A DNA stretch of 64,000 nucleotides from Orychophragmus violaceus (lineage: Eukaryota; Streptophyta; Magnoliopsida; Brassicales; Brassicaceae). Shown here piece after piece: positions 8,556-19,300 of the stretch. The stretch's first letter is position 1, and each line of letters starts with the position of its first letter. The position numbers and the translations under genes were made by a program. The stretch covers positions 8,863,543 through 8,927,542 of the forward strand of contig CM058234.1 of NCBI GenBank assembly GCA_030180135.1, written 5' to 3'. The notes beneath the pieces were generated by a model that saw nothing but the letters and a program-made list of their open reading frames with translations, was not told the DNA's origin and ran no database searches.

Positions 8556-10292
8556 ATGTTTTCAGGTTGTAGCCAAAACCCTGAAGATTATCTCCAGTGG
8601 GAGACCAACATTAATCAGTGGTTGAAATCCAACAATATTCCTAAGGAGGAGAAGCTATCATATGTCGTTGACGCACTCACCGGAGAAGCATATAAGTGGT
8701 GGCTAAGAGAGTGTACTCCAGGCTTCTACAACAAGCCAAAACTAGATTGGGGAGACCTTAAAGCAAGGATGTACAAAGAGTTTGCGAAGAAGCACCAGAC
8801 ACACAAGAAAATCATTTCAACACCCCAATGCCAAACAACACCAAGAAGAGTGATGGTTTCACCAGTTTTGCAGTCTACTTCCATGCCTAAGAATGCTTAC
8901 TGTCCTGAACCCAAGAAAGTGTTTGCAAATACTTGGACATGTCCAGCAGAAGCTAAGAAGACTGCTCACGCAAAAATGGATCAGCAAAGGCCAACCTCCA
9001 CACTCCCACCAGAACCTCCAAGCATACAAGAGCAGTGGCAAAAGATAAAAGAGATGTTGCAACTAAAGGAGAAGAACACAGAGCTGAAGCAGAGTCATAA
9101 AGCCTTTATGAACATAGAAGAATCAAGAGTTTCTCCCAAGAAAACTGCATCTAGCTCCAACACTCTACCTAAGCTACAAGACACGCCAAGTAAAGGTAAG
9201 TCTTCTAACTTTGTGAATATCAAAGTTCAGACATGCTATAGATGTCATAAGAGAGGTCATTTTGCTGCAAATTGTCCCCTTAAGAGATTGTTGAAAGAAA
9301 CATCACTAGGACATGAAACTGATTCAGCTAAAAACAGTGATAGTTTACCTCATTCTGATTTGTTATTTTCCAGTTCAAGATTTATGCACTTGTCTTTGCC
9401 GAAGAGTTTTGATCCAGGAATAAGACAAGGAGAAGAGCATATAAGCCAAGGTGAAGAAAAGCAATTCTTACACCTTACTTGTTCAAAGGAGGCCGAGAAA
9501 GAGGAAACCAAGCAAGACAACAATAGAAGATTGCAAGCAAACAAGGATCATATTATGCTTCAACTTACCAATGCAATCACTGTGAGTTTAAGTTTCACCA
9601 AGTATATTCCTATAATATTAAACTCAGATGTAATACACTTGTTCTTGTCTTTGGGAATTGATTTTGGTACACGAAAAACCATGAAGCATAAGGCAAAGGA
9701 GGCCTTAGTAAAGAGACCAGAACAAAGCTACTTGTGTCTACAAGAGCCACAAGAAAATCCGAGACTTGGAAGAAACCTAGTCCCAAGCAAATGCAAGGTT
9801 TTCTTTGAACTTAAAGTGTCTAACTCTAACTCTCATGCTACTGGTATAATGCACTTGTCCCTAGATTCAAGTGATGAGGCAGGTAGAGCTAAGAGTGTTG
9901 AGACCAAAGGAGGAATCAAGGAGAAACCACCAGATCCAACATTCAGACATCTTACCATGATATCCAAGCTGAATCAAAACACTAAAGGTGTGCATCAGGT
10001 AAGTAATTCCTATAATCATTTTGTTCTTGATAACTCAATGAACTTGTCAAATGAGGAATCAATGTTCTGTCCACGAGAAGAGCCAAGGCATTTTTTCATA
10101 GGTATTTTGAGAGCAAGCTTATCTCATCATGAGAAACCCATAATCCACTTGTTTCTTGGCCAAGGTGATGAGATATTTGCAGGTATTAAGGAGAGCAAGA
10201 GCAATATAAGCAAAGGAAACGTCACACCAGCTCAAAGAAGAGGAGAATTGCTATCCTATTTGCTCAAAGAAGAGCCACTGGATGCTCCATAA
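8556..10292 (+). CDS. gag: Gag-like protein with one CCHC zinc knuckle, 578 residues
   Basis: The only large coding region of the element. Residues about 10-80 form a retrotransposon gag domain (NPEDYLQWETNINQWLKSNN, LTGEAYKWWLRE, WGDLKARMYKEFAKKH), similar in layout to chromovirus Gag. A CCHC knuckle CYRCHKRGHFAANC is at residues 227-240, expected to bind RNA. The C-terminal 330 residues are atypical: a degenerate motif of the form hydrophobic-(M/L/I)-H-L-(S/F/T)-L recurs about five times (MHLSLPKSFD, IHLFLSLGID, MHLSLDSSDE, IHLFLGQGDE and a decayed one). No protease or polymerase follows. The ATG at 8556 is the first in this frame, but the true N-terminus may lie upstream in another frame. 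Intact reading frame; function as a trans-mobilised Gag is inferred. Confidence 0.75.
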   Translation: MFSGCSQNPEDYLQWETNINQWLKSNNIPKEEKLSYVVDALTGEAYKWWLRECTPGFYNKPKLDWGDLKARMYKEFAKKHQTHKKIISTPQCQTTPRRVMVSPVLQSTSMPKNAYCPEPKKVFANTWTCPAEAKKTAHAKMDQQRPTSTLPPEPPSIQEQWQKIKEMLQLKEKNTELKQSHKAFMNIEESRVSPKKTASSSNTLPKLQDTPSKGKSSNFVNIKVQTCYRCHKRGHFAANCPLKRLLKETSLGHETDSAKNSDSLPHSDLLFSSSRFMHLSLPKSFDPGIRQGEEHISQGEEKQFLHLTCSKEAEKEETKQDNNRRLQANKDHIMLQLTNAITVSLSFTKYIPIILNSDVIHLFLSLGIDFGTRKTMKHKAKEALVKRPEQSYLCLQEPQENPRLGRNLVPSKCKVFFELKVSNSNSHATGIMHLSLDSSDEAGRAKSVETKGGIKEKPPDPTFRHLTMISKLNQNTKGVHQVSNSYNHFVLDNSMNLSNEESMFCPREEPRHFFIGILRASLSHHEKPIIHLFLGQGDEIFAGIKESKSNISKGNVTPAQRRGELLSYLLKEEPLDAP

Positions 10293-10382
10293 CTCAACCG
10301 GAATCAAAATGATTCCCAAGGTAATCTTCTAAACTCTCATTCACTTCACTGGACTAACTTGACTTATCTATGTGCAGGTTAT

Positions 10383-10921
10383 TGTGAGATCCAGGATTCA
10401 CACTAAGAATTTGTATTCGTGGATTTGGACTTTAGGATATAGAAATGGTATAGTTTCCTATGAATCAAAGACTTTATTGAGATTGATCGTCGAGATAGAA
10501 CAAATACAATCGAGAAGAGAGTACAAAGTATGAGATCGAGCTATCTAGTCGAAGTGTTCTTAGTCTAGGTTGGAATGTCTTTTTTGAGTCGCCACTTCTC
10601 CTCTTTAAATAGTCTCGACTCTGACCTCTTCGTCCCGATATTTTGGCCTCCTCGTCGTAACGATCTCCGAGATTTGTGCGGATCAGTTGAACTGGCGAAG
10701 ACCGAGTTGCTCTATCTCCACGTCATCTTCTGCCGAGCTCGATCTCGATTGTCCCCGGCTTCGGCATCGTCCGGGCCTTGCCAGGGCGTTTGTTTCGCTT
10801 GGGCCCATCATAGGAGTTGGCTCTCTTGTTTGTCTTTGATTCTGGAATGGGCTCGTAATTACGGGCCTATGTCTTGTCTGTTAATGGGCCGGATTTCCTA
10901 GAGGGAAATCCAGTACCAACA
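10383..10921 (-). repeat. 3' LTR of Tat element no. 1
   Basis: On the minus strand it starts TGTTGGTACTGGATTTCC and ends GGATCTCACA. It matches 36097-36635 with scattered substitutions. TTTAAATAG at about 10604 (minus CTATTTAAA) is a possible TATA box. Confidence 0.92.
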
Positions 10922-10942
10922 ATAGCCCCCCCAGCCCATTGA
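10922..10942 (-). other. Polypurine tract of Tat element no. 1
   Basis: The minus strand reads GGGCTGGGGGGGCTAT directly before the LTR start TGTTGG, the usual plus-strand primer position. Confidence 0.75.
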
Positions 10943-11387
10943 TTTCGAGAAGTCGAGGTTAATGGGCGGTGGACGTTCTTGGGAAGAGGTACGTGCCTCT
11001 AATCATTAAGGAAGCCCTAATGATTGCTCTCGCCTCGTCCGCAGATCTTGTTTCGACGGTCGAGATCGCGAGGAATTGAAGAATCCTAACTGTCTCAATC
11101 TTTTTCGTAATCATTTACAAATTTCGAATTGAGCAGTTGGGATTGTGGGAGACGAAAGATCCCACGGATCTCGAGCACGAGATAGTTTAAAAGGGGAAGT
11201 TACCTAGCACGATTCCCATTACTTGCTCGCACTACAAATCGTCTAGGTAACTTCTTCTCCCTCATTATATCCCTTTTTATGTTTGCCTCTCGCTTTTATT
11301 TCTTTTGCTGTTGCTCTGAGACTTTCTCCTCTAGAGATTTCTCTTTTCTTCTTTTCTCAAAAGAAATTTCCGATATACCGAACTATC

Positions 11388-12932
11388 ATGGTTCGAAAGA
11401 GTACGGCCAGGGCTAGCCCTACTGTGGCGGCGGGACCGGTTGGTCCTCATCCACCGTCCAGTCTTACTGTTGACCAAATACGGAAGTTGCGGGCAAAGTG
11501 CAAGATTCCGTCGGGGGTGGAGATACTTATCCCATCACCGGACATGTCCCCAGAAACTGTCGTCGAAGGCCATTGTTGTGCTTCTTATACCTATTTCGAT
11601 AAATGCGGATTGTTTTTTCCAATCCCTCGCATTATCTCATGGGTTTTAGCTCAGCTCCAACTGGCCTTTCACCAGATGACTCCGAATTTTGTTCGGTATG
11701 TCATCGGGCTCGGGGTCAGAGCCGTCGAGGAGGGCATCGATTTCGGGGTCGAGGAGTTGATGAGGGTTTGTTCGGTAAAACATAACACTCGTTTTCCCGG
11801 AACCTACTACCTCTCTCCTCGCCATGGGAAGATCCTCGATGAGATCCCGACGAGGGATGTGTGGAAGAGTAAATACTTCTACTTCAGGATCAATCATCAC
11901 TCGGTCGAGGATTTTGATTATTCGGTTATCCCGACAAGATGGGCGGCTAGCGTTGGTTAGCTTATAGGGTTTACTAGTTTCTCTGGTTGCTGCGGTGTCC
12001 TTCATTGATATCGAGCTGTTTGCTAATAACCTTTTTGGTTTCTTTGCATAGGCTCTTGAGTCATTACCTTTGAACCCAAATACATCGAGTTTGATAGCTC
12101 ACCTACGGAGAGGGGATATCCGTTGGTGTAACTTCACGGATCAGCGAATCCGAGCTGCTTTAGGTCATGCGGCTCGACAACCTCTTTTATACCAACCTCG
12201 TCTTTCGCGAGACGAATCGCGCCTCCTTCGCCAGCCCACTTCGACTCGAATCGTTCAGGCTCCGCTTCGGATTATCGAGCGGACCGGAGAGAGTAAGTGT
12301 TCTGGCTAATCTGTCTGGGAGTCGTTGCGCAATATGCCCTTCGTTTGCTGGGCTGACCCGAATCTGTTTCGTTTGCAGATCAACCTGTTTCGGACGACAG
12401 TTCTACTGCAAGCACCCCTTCTCTCGAAAAGATGTCGCGAAGATCTAGCAGCCGTCGGAACGGGAAGGATCCCGTTGATCTGGCAAAGAAAATGAAGGCT
12501 GACGACTTGAGAAATGCCATCCTTTTTGCCATGGACGAGGGGCCTCCTCCTCCTCCTTCGATCCCTCCTCCTAACCCTGTTAGGGTTTCTCTTCCCGTGG
12601 TCGCAGGATCCGGAGAGGCAAATGTGGGGGTGGAGGATTTACCTCCTATTCCGGCCAGTGAGGAACCGGTTCGGGTCTCGTCTGAAGAGCCTGCCTTGCA
12701 CAACTCTCGGTCGAATGGTTCGAGAGGGTCGAACAGAAGGGATAATTTCATATCGCTTGGTTTTGGAAGAGGCCATTTCAGGTCACTTGGAAAGGATAAT
12801 TTCATATCAGAAGAGATAATTTCATATCTTTCGTTTTGGGAATGTTATGACAAGGTATTTCGCAATGACTCTAACTTTTACGACAGAAAGAAGCTTTGGA
12901 TTAAGGGACTTATTTTGATTTCACAAAGATAA
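11388..12932 (+). pseudogene. Antisense additional ORF of Tat element no. 1 (putative gypsy-type transposon domain), spliced, decayed
   Basis: Lies on the strand opposite to gag-pol, between integrase and 3' LTR. Exon 1 (11388-11955) encodes a 189-residue segment: MVRKSTARASPTVAAG, then CASYTYFDKCGLFFPIPR, FHQMTPNFVRYVIGLGVRAV, VCSVKHNTRFPGTYYLSPRH, YFYFRINHHSVEDFDYSVIP. This resembles the plant domain described as putative gypsy type transposon (Transposase_28). Canonical introns follow at 11956-12051 and 12293-12378. Exons 2 (12052-12292) and 3 (from 12379) join in frame, but exon 1 to 2 is out of phase by one base. Exon 3 loses homology at about 12740, where short repeats begin, so the coiled-coil end seen in Tat no. 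2 is missing. TTTAAAAG near 11187 and TATATCCC near 11266 are possible promoters. Confidence 0.65.
12741..12828. repeat. Three direct copies of GATAATTTCATATC
   Basis: Exact 14-bp copies at 12741-12754, 12795-12808 and 12815-12828, starting exactly where the antisense ORF loses homology to its counterpart. Likely filler at a deletion scar. Confidence 0.7.
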
Positions 12933-12990
12933 GTTGGTGTAACTTCGTCAGAAGTTGCGGAGCTCGGCGTGAGCTTTGTGTTTGGGGGGC

Positions 12991-13062
12991 GGCTGCGCTA
13001 GAAGTCGAGCTGCCTACGTACCCTTTTTAAGGGGATCAAGCCATTTCGTAGTTCGATTATGT
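12991..13062. other. Conserved non-coding block between convergent ORFs
   Basis: GAGCTGCCTACGTACCC, then GGGATCAAGCC, then CGTAGTTCGAT. The same blocks, same order and spacing, occur at 52921-52983 in Tat element no. 2, although flanking sequence has diverged. The position is just past the ends of both pol (minus) and the antisense ORF (plus), so a role in 3'-end formation of either transcript is possible. Confidence 0.6.
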
Positions 13063-13164
13063 TGATGTACTCCTAGTGGAAATACTTTTTGAGGTTGATG
13101 ATGTTCCAAGGTCGTAGTTCAGGTTTCTGGGTTTCTACCGACTTGAGTCGGTAGACCCCGTCCT

Positions 13165-13851
13165 TCACGACGTCGGTGACCTGGTAAGGACCTCCCACTT
13201 TGCTCCTAATTTTCCAGCGTGTTCTTCCTTTTTATGGTCGAACACTTTCCGTAAGACGAGCTCTCCTACTTGAAACCTTCGAGTTTTGATTCGGGAATCA
13301 TAGTAGCGAGCTGCGGCTTGTTGGTAATTTTGGAGTCGAGCTAATGCGAGGTTCCTTCTTTCGTCGACGAGGTCGAGCTCGTCAGTTATCATCTTGTTGT
13401 TAAGTTCCTCTTGTCGCGGGCATTCTTCCTTGCGGATGCTTGACACGAGGATTTCCACTGGTACCACCGCCTCGATTCCGTAAGCCAGCGAGAAGGGAGT
13501 CTCGCCAGTGGATTTGCGGGGGGTAGTCCGGTAGGCCCAGAGTACGGCTGGGAGTTCGTCACTCCAGGCTGTTTTTTACTCGTTGAGCCTTTTCTTGAGA
13601 CCGTTCATAATTGCTTTGTTAGCTGCTTCTGCTAGCCCGTTCCCTTGGGGATAGCGTGGCGTCGAGTAAGTCAGCTTTATGTTCCAAGTTCTGCAGAACT
13701 CTTTGAAAGCATTTGATATGAACTGAGGTCCGTTATCGGTGACGATCTTGTGGGGTAGTCCATGTCCGCAAACAATGTTTCGCCAGACGAAGTCCTTAAC
13801 GTGAACGTCCTTAACTTTTTGGTATGACTCCGCTTCAATCCACTTGGTGAA
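13165..13851 (-). pseudogene. pol: Integrase C-terminal half, Tat element no. 1
   Basis: Continuation of the integrase frame after the stop at 13852 (DYF changed to D-stop-F). On the minus strand it shows FTKWIEA, then HKIVTDNGPQFISNAF (second catalytic Asp), YSTPRYPQGNGLAEAANKAI (catalytic Glu region, with A-E-A), a TAG stop in RLNE-stop-KTAW, and the C-terminal GETPFSLAYGIEAVVPVEI and RFQVGELVLRKV segments. Integrase inserts element cDNA into the host genome. Two in-frame stops prevent a full protein. Confidence 0.75.
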
Positions 13852-15165
13852 TTAGTCCGTCATTACCAATAGGTGTGTAGCTTTCTTTTTGCCAGATGCG
13901 ACTAGCGGTCCCACAATGTCCATTCCCCATCGCATGAATGAGTATGGTGATGAGATAGAGGAGAGTTTCTCCGACGCCTGGTGGATAATTGGGGCGTGCT
14001 TTTGGCATTTATCGCACTTGTTGGAGAAAGATTCGCATTCGGTGGCCATTGTCGGCCAATAATAGCCTTGCCTTTTGATTCGCACGGCCAATGCTCGTCC
14101 TCCGGAATGGCTTCCGCAGGATCCGTCATGTGTTTGTGTAATCACGGCTAGGGCTTGCTTTTTGTCAAGGCATTTGAGACAAGGTCCGGAGAGGCTCCTT
14201 TTAAAGAGCTCTCCTTGTGTGACACAGTACCTTGCACTCTGTGTTTTAAGTTTCCGCGCCTCCCATTTGTCGTCGGAAACTTCGCCGTTTGTGATGTATC
14301 GAATGATCGGAGTTCTCCAATCTTCGTCGTTGTTAGGCTCAGGTCCCTGACTAGTGGATGCAGTTTGAATTGGTCCGTCAGGGACGTTCGCGACGTATAC
14401 GGCGTTTCTAGGATCGAGGTTGTAATCAATCTCGATGATGTCGCTACTGGTGTCCCCAGGACATTCTTTGTGCTTGACATTGTCCTTCACAGCGGGCCCG
14501 TCCTCTTTCAAGGACAGAGCTTTGAGGGCTATGTCGATGCTTGGTTTTTCTATCCCTTCGACTGGTATGATCCTTTTGAGGTTAGGATCTGATGTCGATG
14601 CTAATGCGGCTAGCGCGTCGGCTGCGGTGTTTTCCCCTCGTGGGATTCGTGTTAGATCGAAGAATTCGATCTGTTCGGCCAATTTATGGACTACCCGTAG
14701 GTATGCTTCCATTCGTTCGTCTTTGGCCTCGTAGTCGCCATGATATTGGCTCGTGACTAGTTGGGAATCACTGAAGGCGTTTACTTCCCGGGCTCCTATG
14801 GCTATCGCGAGTCTGAGCCCGGCTATTAACGCTTCATATTCTGCTTCGTTATTCGATGCGGCGAAGCCCAATCTAAATGATTGTTCTAGTACTTCACCCG
14901 TTGGGGAGACTAATTTCACTACGACTCCGGATCCTTGCCTCGAGGAAGCTCCATCGACGTAGAGTTTCCATCTTTGGGCCGAAGTCGGGTCGAGTTCTAT
15001 AGTCGGAGGGAGCTCGATTATGAAATCTGCCAGTACTTGTGCTTTTAGGCACGTTCGAGCTTTGTATTCAATGTCGTACTCGCTAAGTTCGATGGCCCTT
15101 TTTACCAATCGACCTGATTGGCTTGGACTGTGAAGGATGGTTCTCAGTGGCTGAGAGGTCATCAC
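13852..15165 (-). pseudogene. pol: RNase H end, archaeal-type RNase H and integrase N-terminus, Tat element no. 1
   Basis: A 437-codon open stretch of pol. It starts with the end of the RT-linked RNase H (SQPLRTILHSPSQSGRLVK). Next is a second RNase H-like domain, LYVDGASSRQGSGVVV (first Asp), NEAEYEALIAGLRLA (Glu), FSDSQLV (Asp), and DALAALAS (Asp), with all four acidic positions present. Then comes the integrase zinc-binding region (HDGSCGSHSGGRALA with CDKC) and the first catalytic Asp segment (WGMDIVGPLV). It is in the same frame as 15172-15504, separated by one stop. The double RNase H supports Tat-lineage assignment. Confidence 0.85.
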
Positions 15166-15171
15166 TATGAT

Positions 15172-16374
15172 CTAGTGCGATTGAAAGTACGGTCTGAGTT
15201 TCCGGGCCGATGTTACTAGCGCTAAGGCGAGTTTTTCCATGGCGGGGTATCTGGTTTCAGCGTCGATCAAGGTCTTACTGATGTAATACACCGGCCGTTG
15301 TTCGTTTTGTTCCTCGCGAACCAGGACTCCACTCACCGCTGCTGTCGAAACAGCTAAGTAGAGGTAGAGGGGTTCCCCTTCTACTGGTTTTGCCAGTATG
15401 GGTGGTTCGCTTAAGTAAGCTTTAAGCTGAATGAATGCCTCTTCGCACTTTTCGTCCCAGAAGAACTTTTGTTTGCTTTTAGCAAGTGATAGAAGGGTAG
15501 ACATTTATCAGTCGACCTTGAGATGAAGCGATTCAGAGCAGCTATTTTGCCGGTTAGGCGCTGGACTTCTCGCGTTGTTCTGGGAGATTTCATTTCTATG
15601 AACGTTGCGATCTGTTTGGGGTTCGCTTCGATCCCTCTTTCGGTCACTAAGTAACCAAGGAATTCTCCTGAGGGAACCCCGAAGGTACACTTAGCTGGGT
15701 TGAGTTTCATCCCGTATTTATTGAGAATGGTAAAAAATTCTTTTAGTTGGGGGATGTGATCCTCGTACCTAGAAGATTTTACCAGCATATCGTCGATGTA
15801 GACTTTCATGGTTTTGCCTAGGAGTCCTGAAAACATCTTGTTGACGAGGCGCTGGTAGGTTGCTCCTGCGTTTTTTAGTCCGAAGGGCATGACTTTGTAG
15901 CAGTACGTGCCTCGATCAGTTATGAACGAAGTCTTTTCTTGGTCTTCAGGGTTCATCAATATTTGATTGTACCCTGAGAACGCGTCCATAAAGGACAGCA
16001 GCTGATGTCCAGCGGTAGCCTAGACCAATCGGTCGATGTGCGGGAGTGGGAAGCTGTCCTTTGGACATGCTTTGTTGAGATCCGTGAAGTCTACACAGAC
16101 CCTCCATTTACAGTTCTTTTTCTTAACCACTACTGGATTGGCAAGCCAGTCGGGGTACTTGACCTCTCTGATCGATCCGATTTTTAATAACCGATCGACC
16201 TCGTCATTGACGGCTTTAGCCCGTTCAGGACCTAGTTTTCGACGCTTCTGGCTTACCGGTTTGTAGGTTGGGTCGACATTCAGCTCGTGGCTGGTTAGGT
16301 CGATGTTGATCCCTTTCATGTCTGTTGAAGACCAGGCGAAGGAGTCGGCGTTCTTTTTGAGAAAAGAGACCAGT
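15172..16374 (-). pseudogene. pol: Reverse transcriptase and first RNase H, Tat element no. 1
   Basis: RT core on the minus strand: VGSIREVKYPDWLANPVVVK-like segment (here IGSIREVKYP), WRVCVDFTDLNKACPKDSFP, a stop at 16020, MDAFSGYNQILMNPEDQEKT, MPFGLKNAGATYQRLVN, and the catalytic VYIDDMLVKS. A frameshift near 15490 separates RT from the RNase H segment (KFFWDEKCEEAFIQLKAYLS, VLVREEQNEQRPVYYISKTL), which ends at a stop at 15172. RT copies element RNA into DNA. The frame is cut at 16374 by the three-LTR insertion; it resumes at 33064 (PVKNE joins LVSFLKK). Confidence 0.85.
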
Positions 16375-19300
16375 TGTGATGCCCCGTATCAAAAATACGG
16401 TCAACGGGCAGCAGAAAGTCAACCGAGGGTAAAATCGTCATTTTACCTAAGTCAGGGGTAAAATGGTAATTTTACCAAATTTCGAGACGGAAACCGAGAC
16501 GGGCCAAATATTCTTATGTTTTAACATAAAGAATGTTTCCAAGATCGGAATTGGAAGAATCGGAGCGAAAACGAGTTTTTCGGCTTGTCGGGAATGGAAA
16601 CCGACTAAACCGACGAAACTTCGGAATTTCATATCTAGAGCTACGTAAGCCCGAATGGAGTGATTCAAAATGCTAAATTCATCAAATAGCATGAAGAATC
16701 TTATTTTGAAGGTTTGGAAATTTATGGGATTTTCCGGAACCATTCTAAAATATTAAACCAAGAAACCGCTAAATCGAGCTTTAGGAAGAGTAGGATTATT
16801 GGTGTGATTAGTGTTGGTTTAATGGGTTATTTGGCAGCAAATAATGCCCAGAGAGACACTTGACTCATCCCCATGTCGCCACCATTGCTTGGTGAGGTGT
16901 CAAGCATGCCAAGATTCAATGAATTCTTGCATGCATGCAAAAACATCCCATCCATTCAATGTACCTCACCAAACAATTCTCTAGCTCTCTCAACTCTCTC
17001 TCACGAACCCTCTCTTCCTCTCTGATCCAGGAGCAGCAATCCCTTGCTTGAGTTCTTGATTGTTATCCCTAGTGTTCTTGAGAGATCCATCAAAAATCCC
17101 TTGCATGTTCTTCTTGTTTTCTTGAGCAAGTAAGCTCAATCTTTGTTCCTCTTCCACCAAATCCTCTCTCTCACTCTCGGCCTCTCTGGTCTCTCTCTCT
17201 GTCACTCACAAGAACATGCATCCTTTGTCTAGAATCTCATGCATGTGTGTTTAAAGGATTGAAGAACACCAAGAACCCTAATCCTTTCTTCATACTTCTT
17301 GAGCAAGAAAGAGTGTAACTTGTGATTCCTAGATCCAAATCAGGCTCTGTCAAGGGCTAGAGATCCCTCTCGCTCTCCTCTTCAACCGCCGTCCACCCCT
17401 CTCGCCGGAGAGCCGCCGGAGTAGGTCGCCGGAGCTCCTCCTCCTTCTCTTGCTTCTTCTACAAGAAACTTTGTAACTTTCCCTCTATAAGCTTAAATTG
17501 AGATCTATAAAGTGCTATAGCTTTGTCTTGAACTTCTCTGTATTTTCCAGTGAACCACCGCCCCTGTAGCCGCCGGAGATCGCCGGAAAACCGCCGTGAA
17601 GCAACCGCTCCTTAGGGTTTGTAGATCTCACCCTTTTTCTTGTGTTTTGTGATGTTTTGAGCCTAGAAATGAGTAGATCTGTTGATTGGGATCAGTTTGG
17701 TGTAGAGATCTGCAGAAGAAACCGCCGAAAAAGCCCCCTCCGCCGTTGGTCAACTCTCCCTCGCCGGAGTCAACGCCGGAGTCACGCCGCCGGGAAGCTC
17801 CGCCACCGCCAAAAGCCAGCCGGTTCTTCATCAAGACCATTGGTATAAGTTGTGTTGAGTTTGGAGTTGAATTGTGGTTTGATTAAACCGGGTCAAAGGC
17901 GGTTAAACCGGTCAACGGTTTAACCCGAAACCGGTTTAGTCAAACCGGTTCTAAGGGTGATTGGACCGGTTTGGGTTAGTTCCGTAATTTGACGAACCCG
18001 TGGTTTTGTGTTTCAGGAATATTCGAAGGTTCGGGATTAGTAGTAGATACCTCGGAAACCCTTCTCCGTGTTACCCGTCATTCCGCGACTATTCTGTGAG
18101 TTCGGCTCGAAATTCGTACAATTCAGTAGAACCGGGAAATCATTAACCGTAGCCATTAAGACTTAGACCGTAACCAAAGTAATTAGTAAATAATAATTAA
18201 CCGGATAGTTAATAATTAATAATTAATGAAGCGTTTAGTAAATAACTGAATAAGACCAAATTAAGCGCGATTAGGGTTTAGACGTAAAAGGTTAACTGTC
18301 TCTGTGCCGCTAGGTTGTTAGTCTCATGATTTATATATATATAAGTATTAAGAACGATTATTAATGAACTATAAACGGGAAACTAAGACGATAGTAAAAT
18401 ATGAGTTAACCTTAAGCAAATGTATAGAGTATATTAACGGGATCGGGTTTTAGGTTAAGTAGCGGGAATGGGGTAATGAATCAATTAGTTGGAAATGATA
18501 CGTCGGGAGTTAGTAAGTTTACTAATTCTAAACCGATATATCGAGAATAATGTTAAAAGAAACCTAGGATGAGATAATAAAGAAATGACGCGTGTCGTGA
18601 GCCGTCTACGGGTTAGCAATCCGCTAACCCAAGGTATCGGGCGAGAATGAAGTAAAAGATTTAGAAACTCGAGTAGACTTGCTTGTGGTAATTGTGTGTT
18701 TGACTGTGTTGCGTGTACTGTGTTGTTATTGTTGTTGTGAGTTTTCTGTGCAGGTGATTAGACTGCTCGGTGTTGGGCCGAGTAGTCATTGCGGACACTT
18801 ACTCCGGTCTTGGGACCGGGTAAGTTAGTGGTGCTGACTAGGTATCTTACCTAGTCAGAGCGGTGAGTTGGGTAGTGTAGAGGCTTGCGGAATGGTTGGG
18901 ATTATTGTTGTTGTTATTGATTGCGTGATCTGTGCTAGAGTCCCAGCGAGTCTGCGTGTTTATATTTCTGCACTAGGACGCTAGGGTGCGTTAGATTCCG
19001 CAAGCCTAGGTTTTGTTTACATTCCGGTACTTCCGACCCGATTGGATCCTCGGGTTTGACCTAACCGGGCCATGGTGGTTCTGGTTATGGTGTTAACCTA
19101 TCGGGTGACGCCAGTAGGTGTGCGGTCCGGAGAATACGGGGTCATGTCCTAGGGCCGGATCGCATGGAAACTCAGGTTACCTGGGGTAACAGGAGTCACC
19201 GCGTATCGATGGACAGAGAACGGTGTCCTATGCGTGGGTCCTTGTGAGCACGTATAGGAGTCGAGGGTTAGTTGCCATATAGGCGACGATGTGAACCCGT

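Noticed and set aside
13902..14734. Several plus- and minus-strand ORFs over the integrase/RNase H region
   Set aside because: They are shadows of the pol frame at 13852-15165, which carries the recognisable domains.
17628..17886. Short ORFs present in all three LTRs (also 24107-24365, 30583-30841)
   Set aside because: They recur because the LTRs are recent duplicates, not because of selection. They overlap each other on both strands and lack domains.
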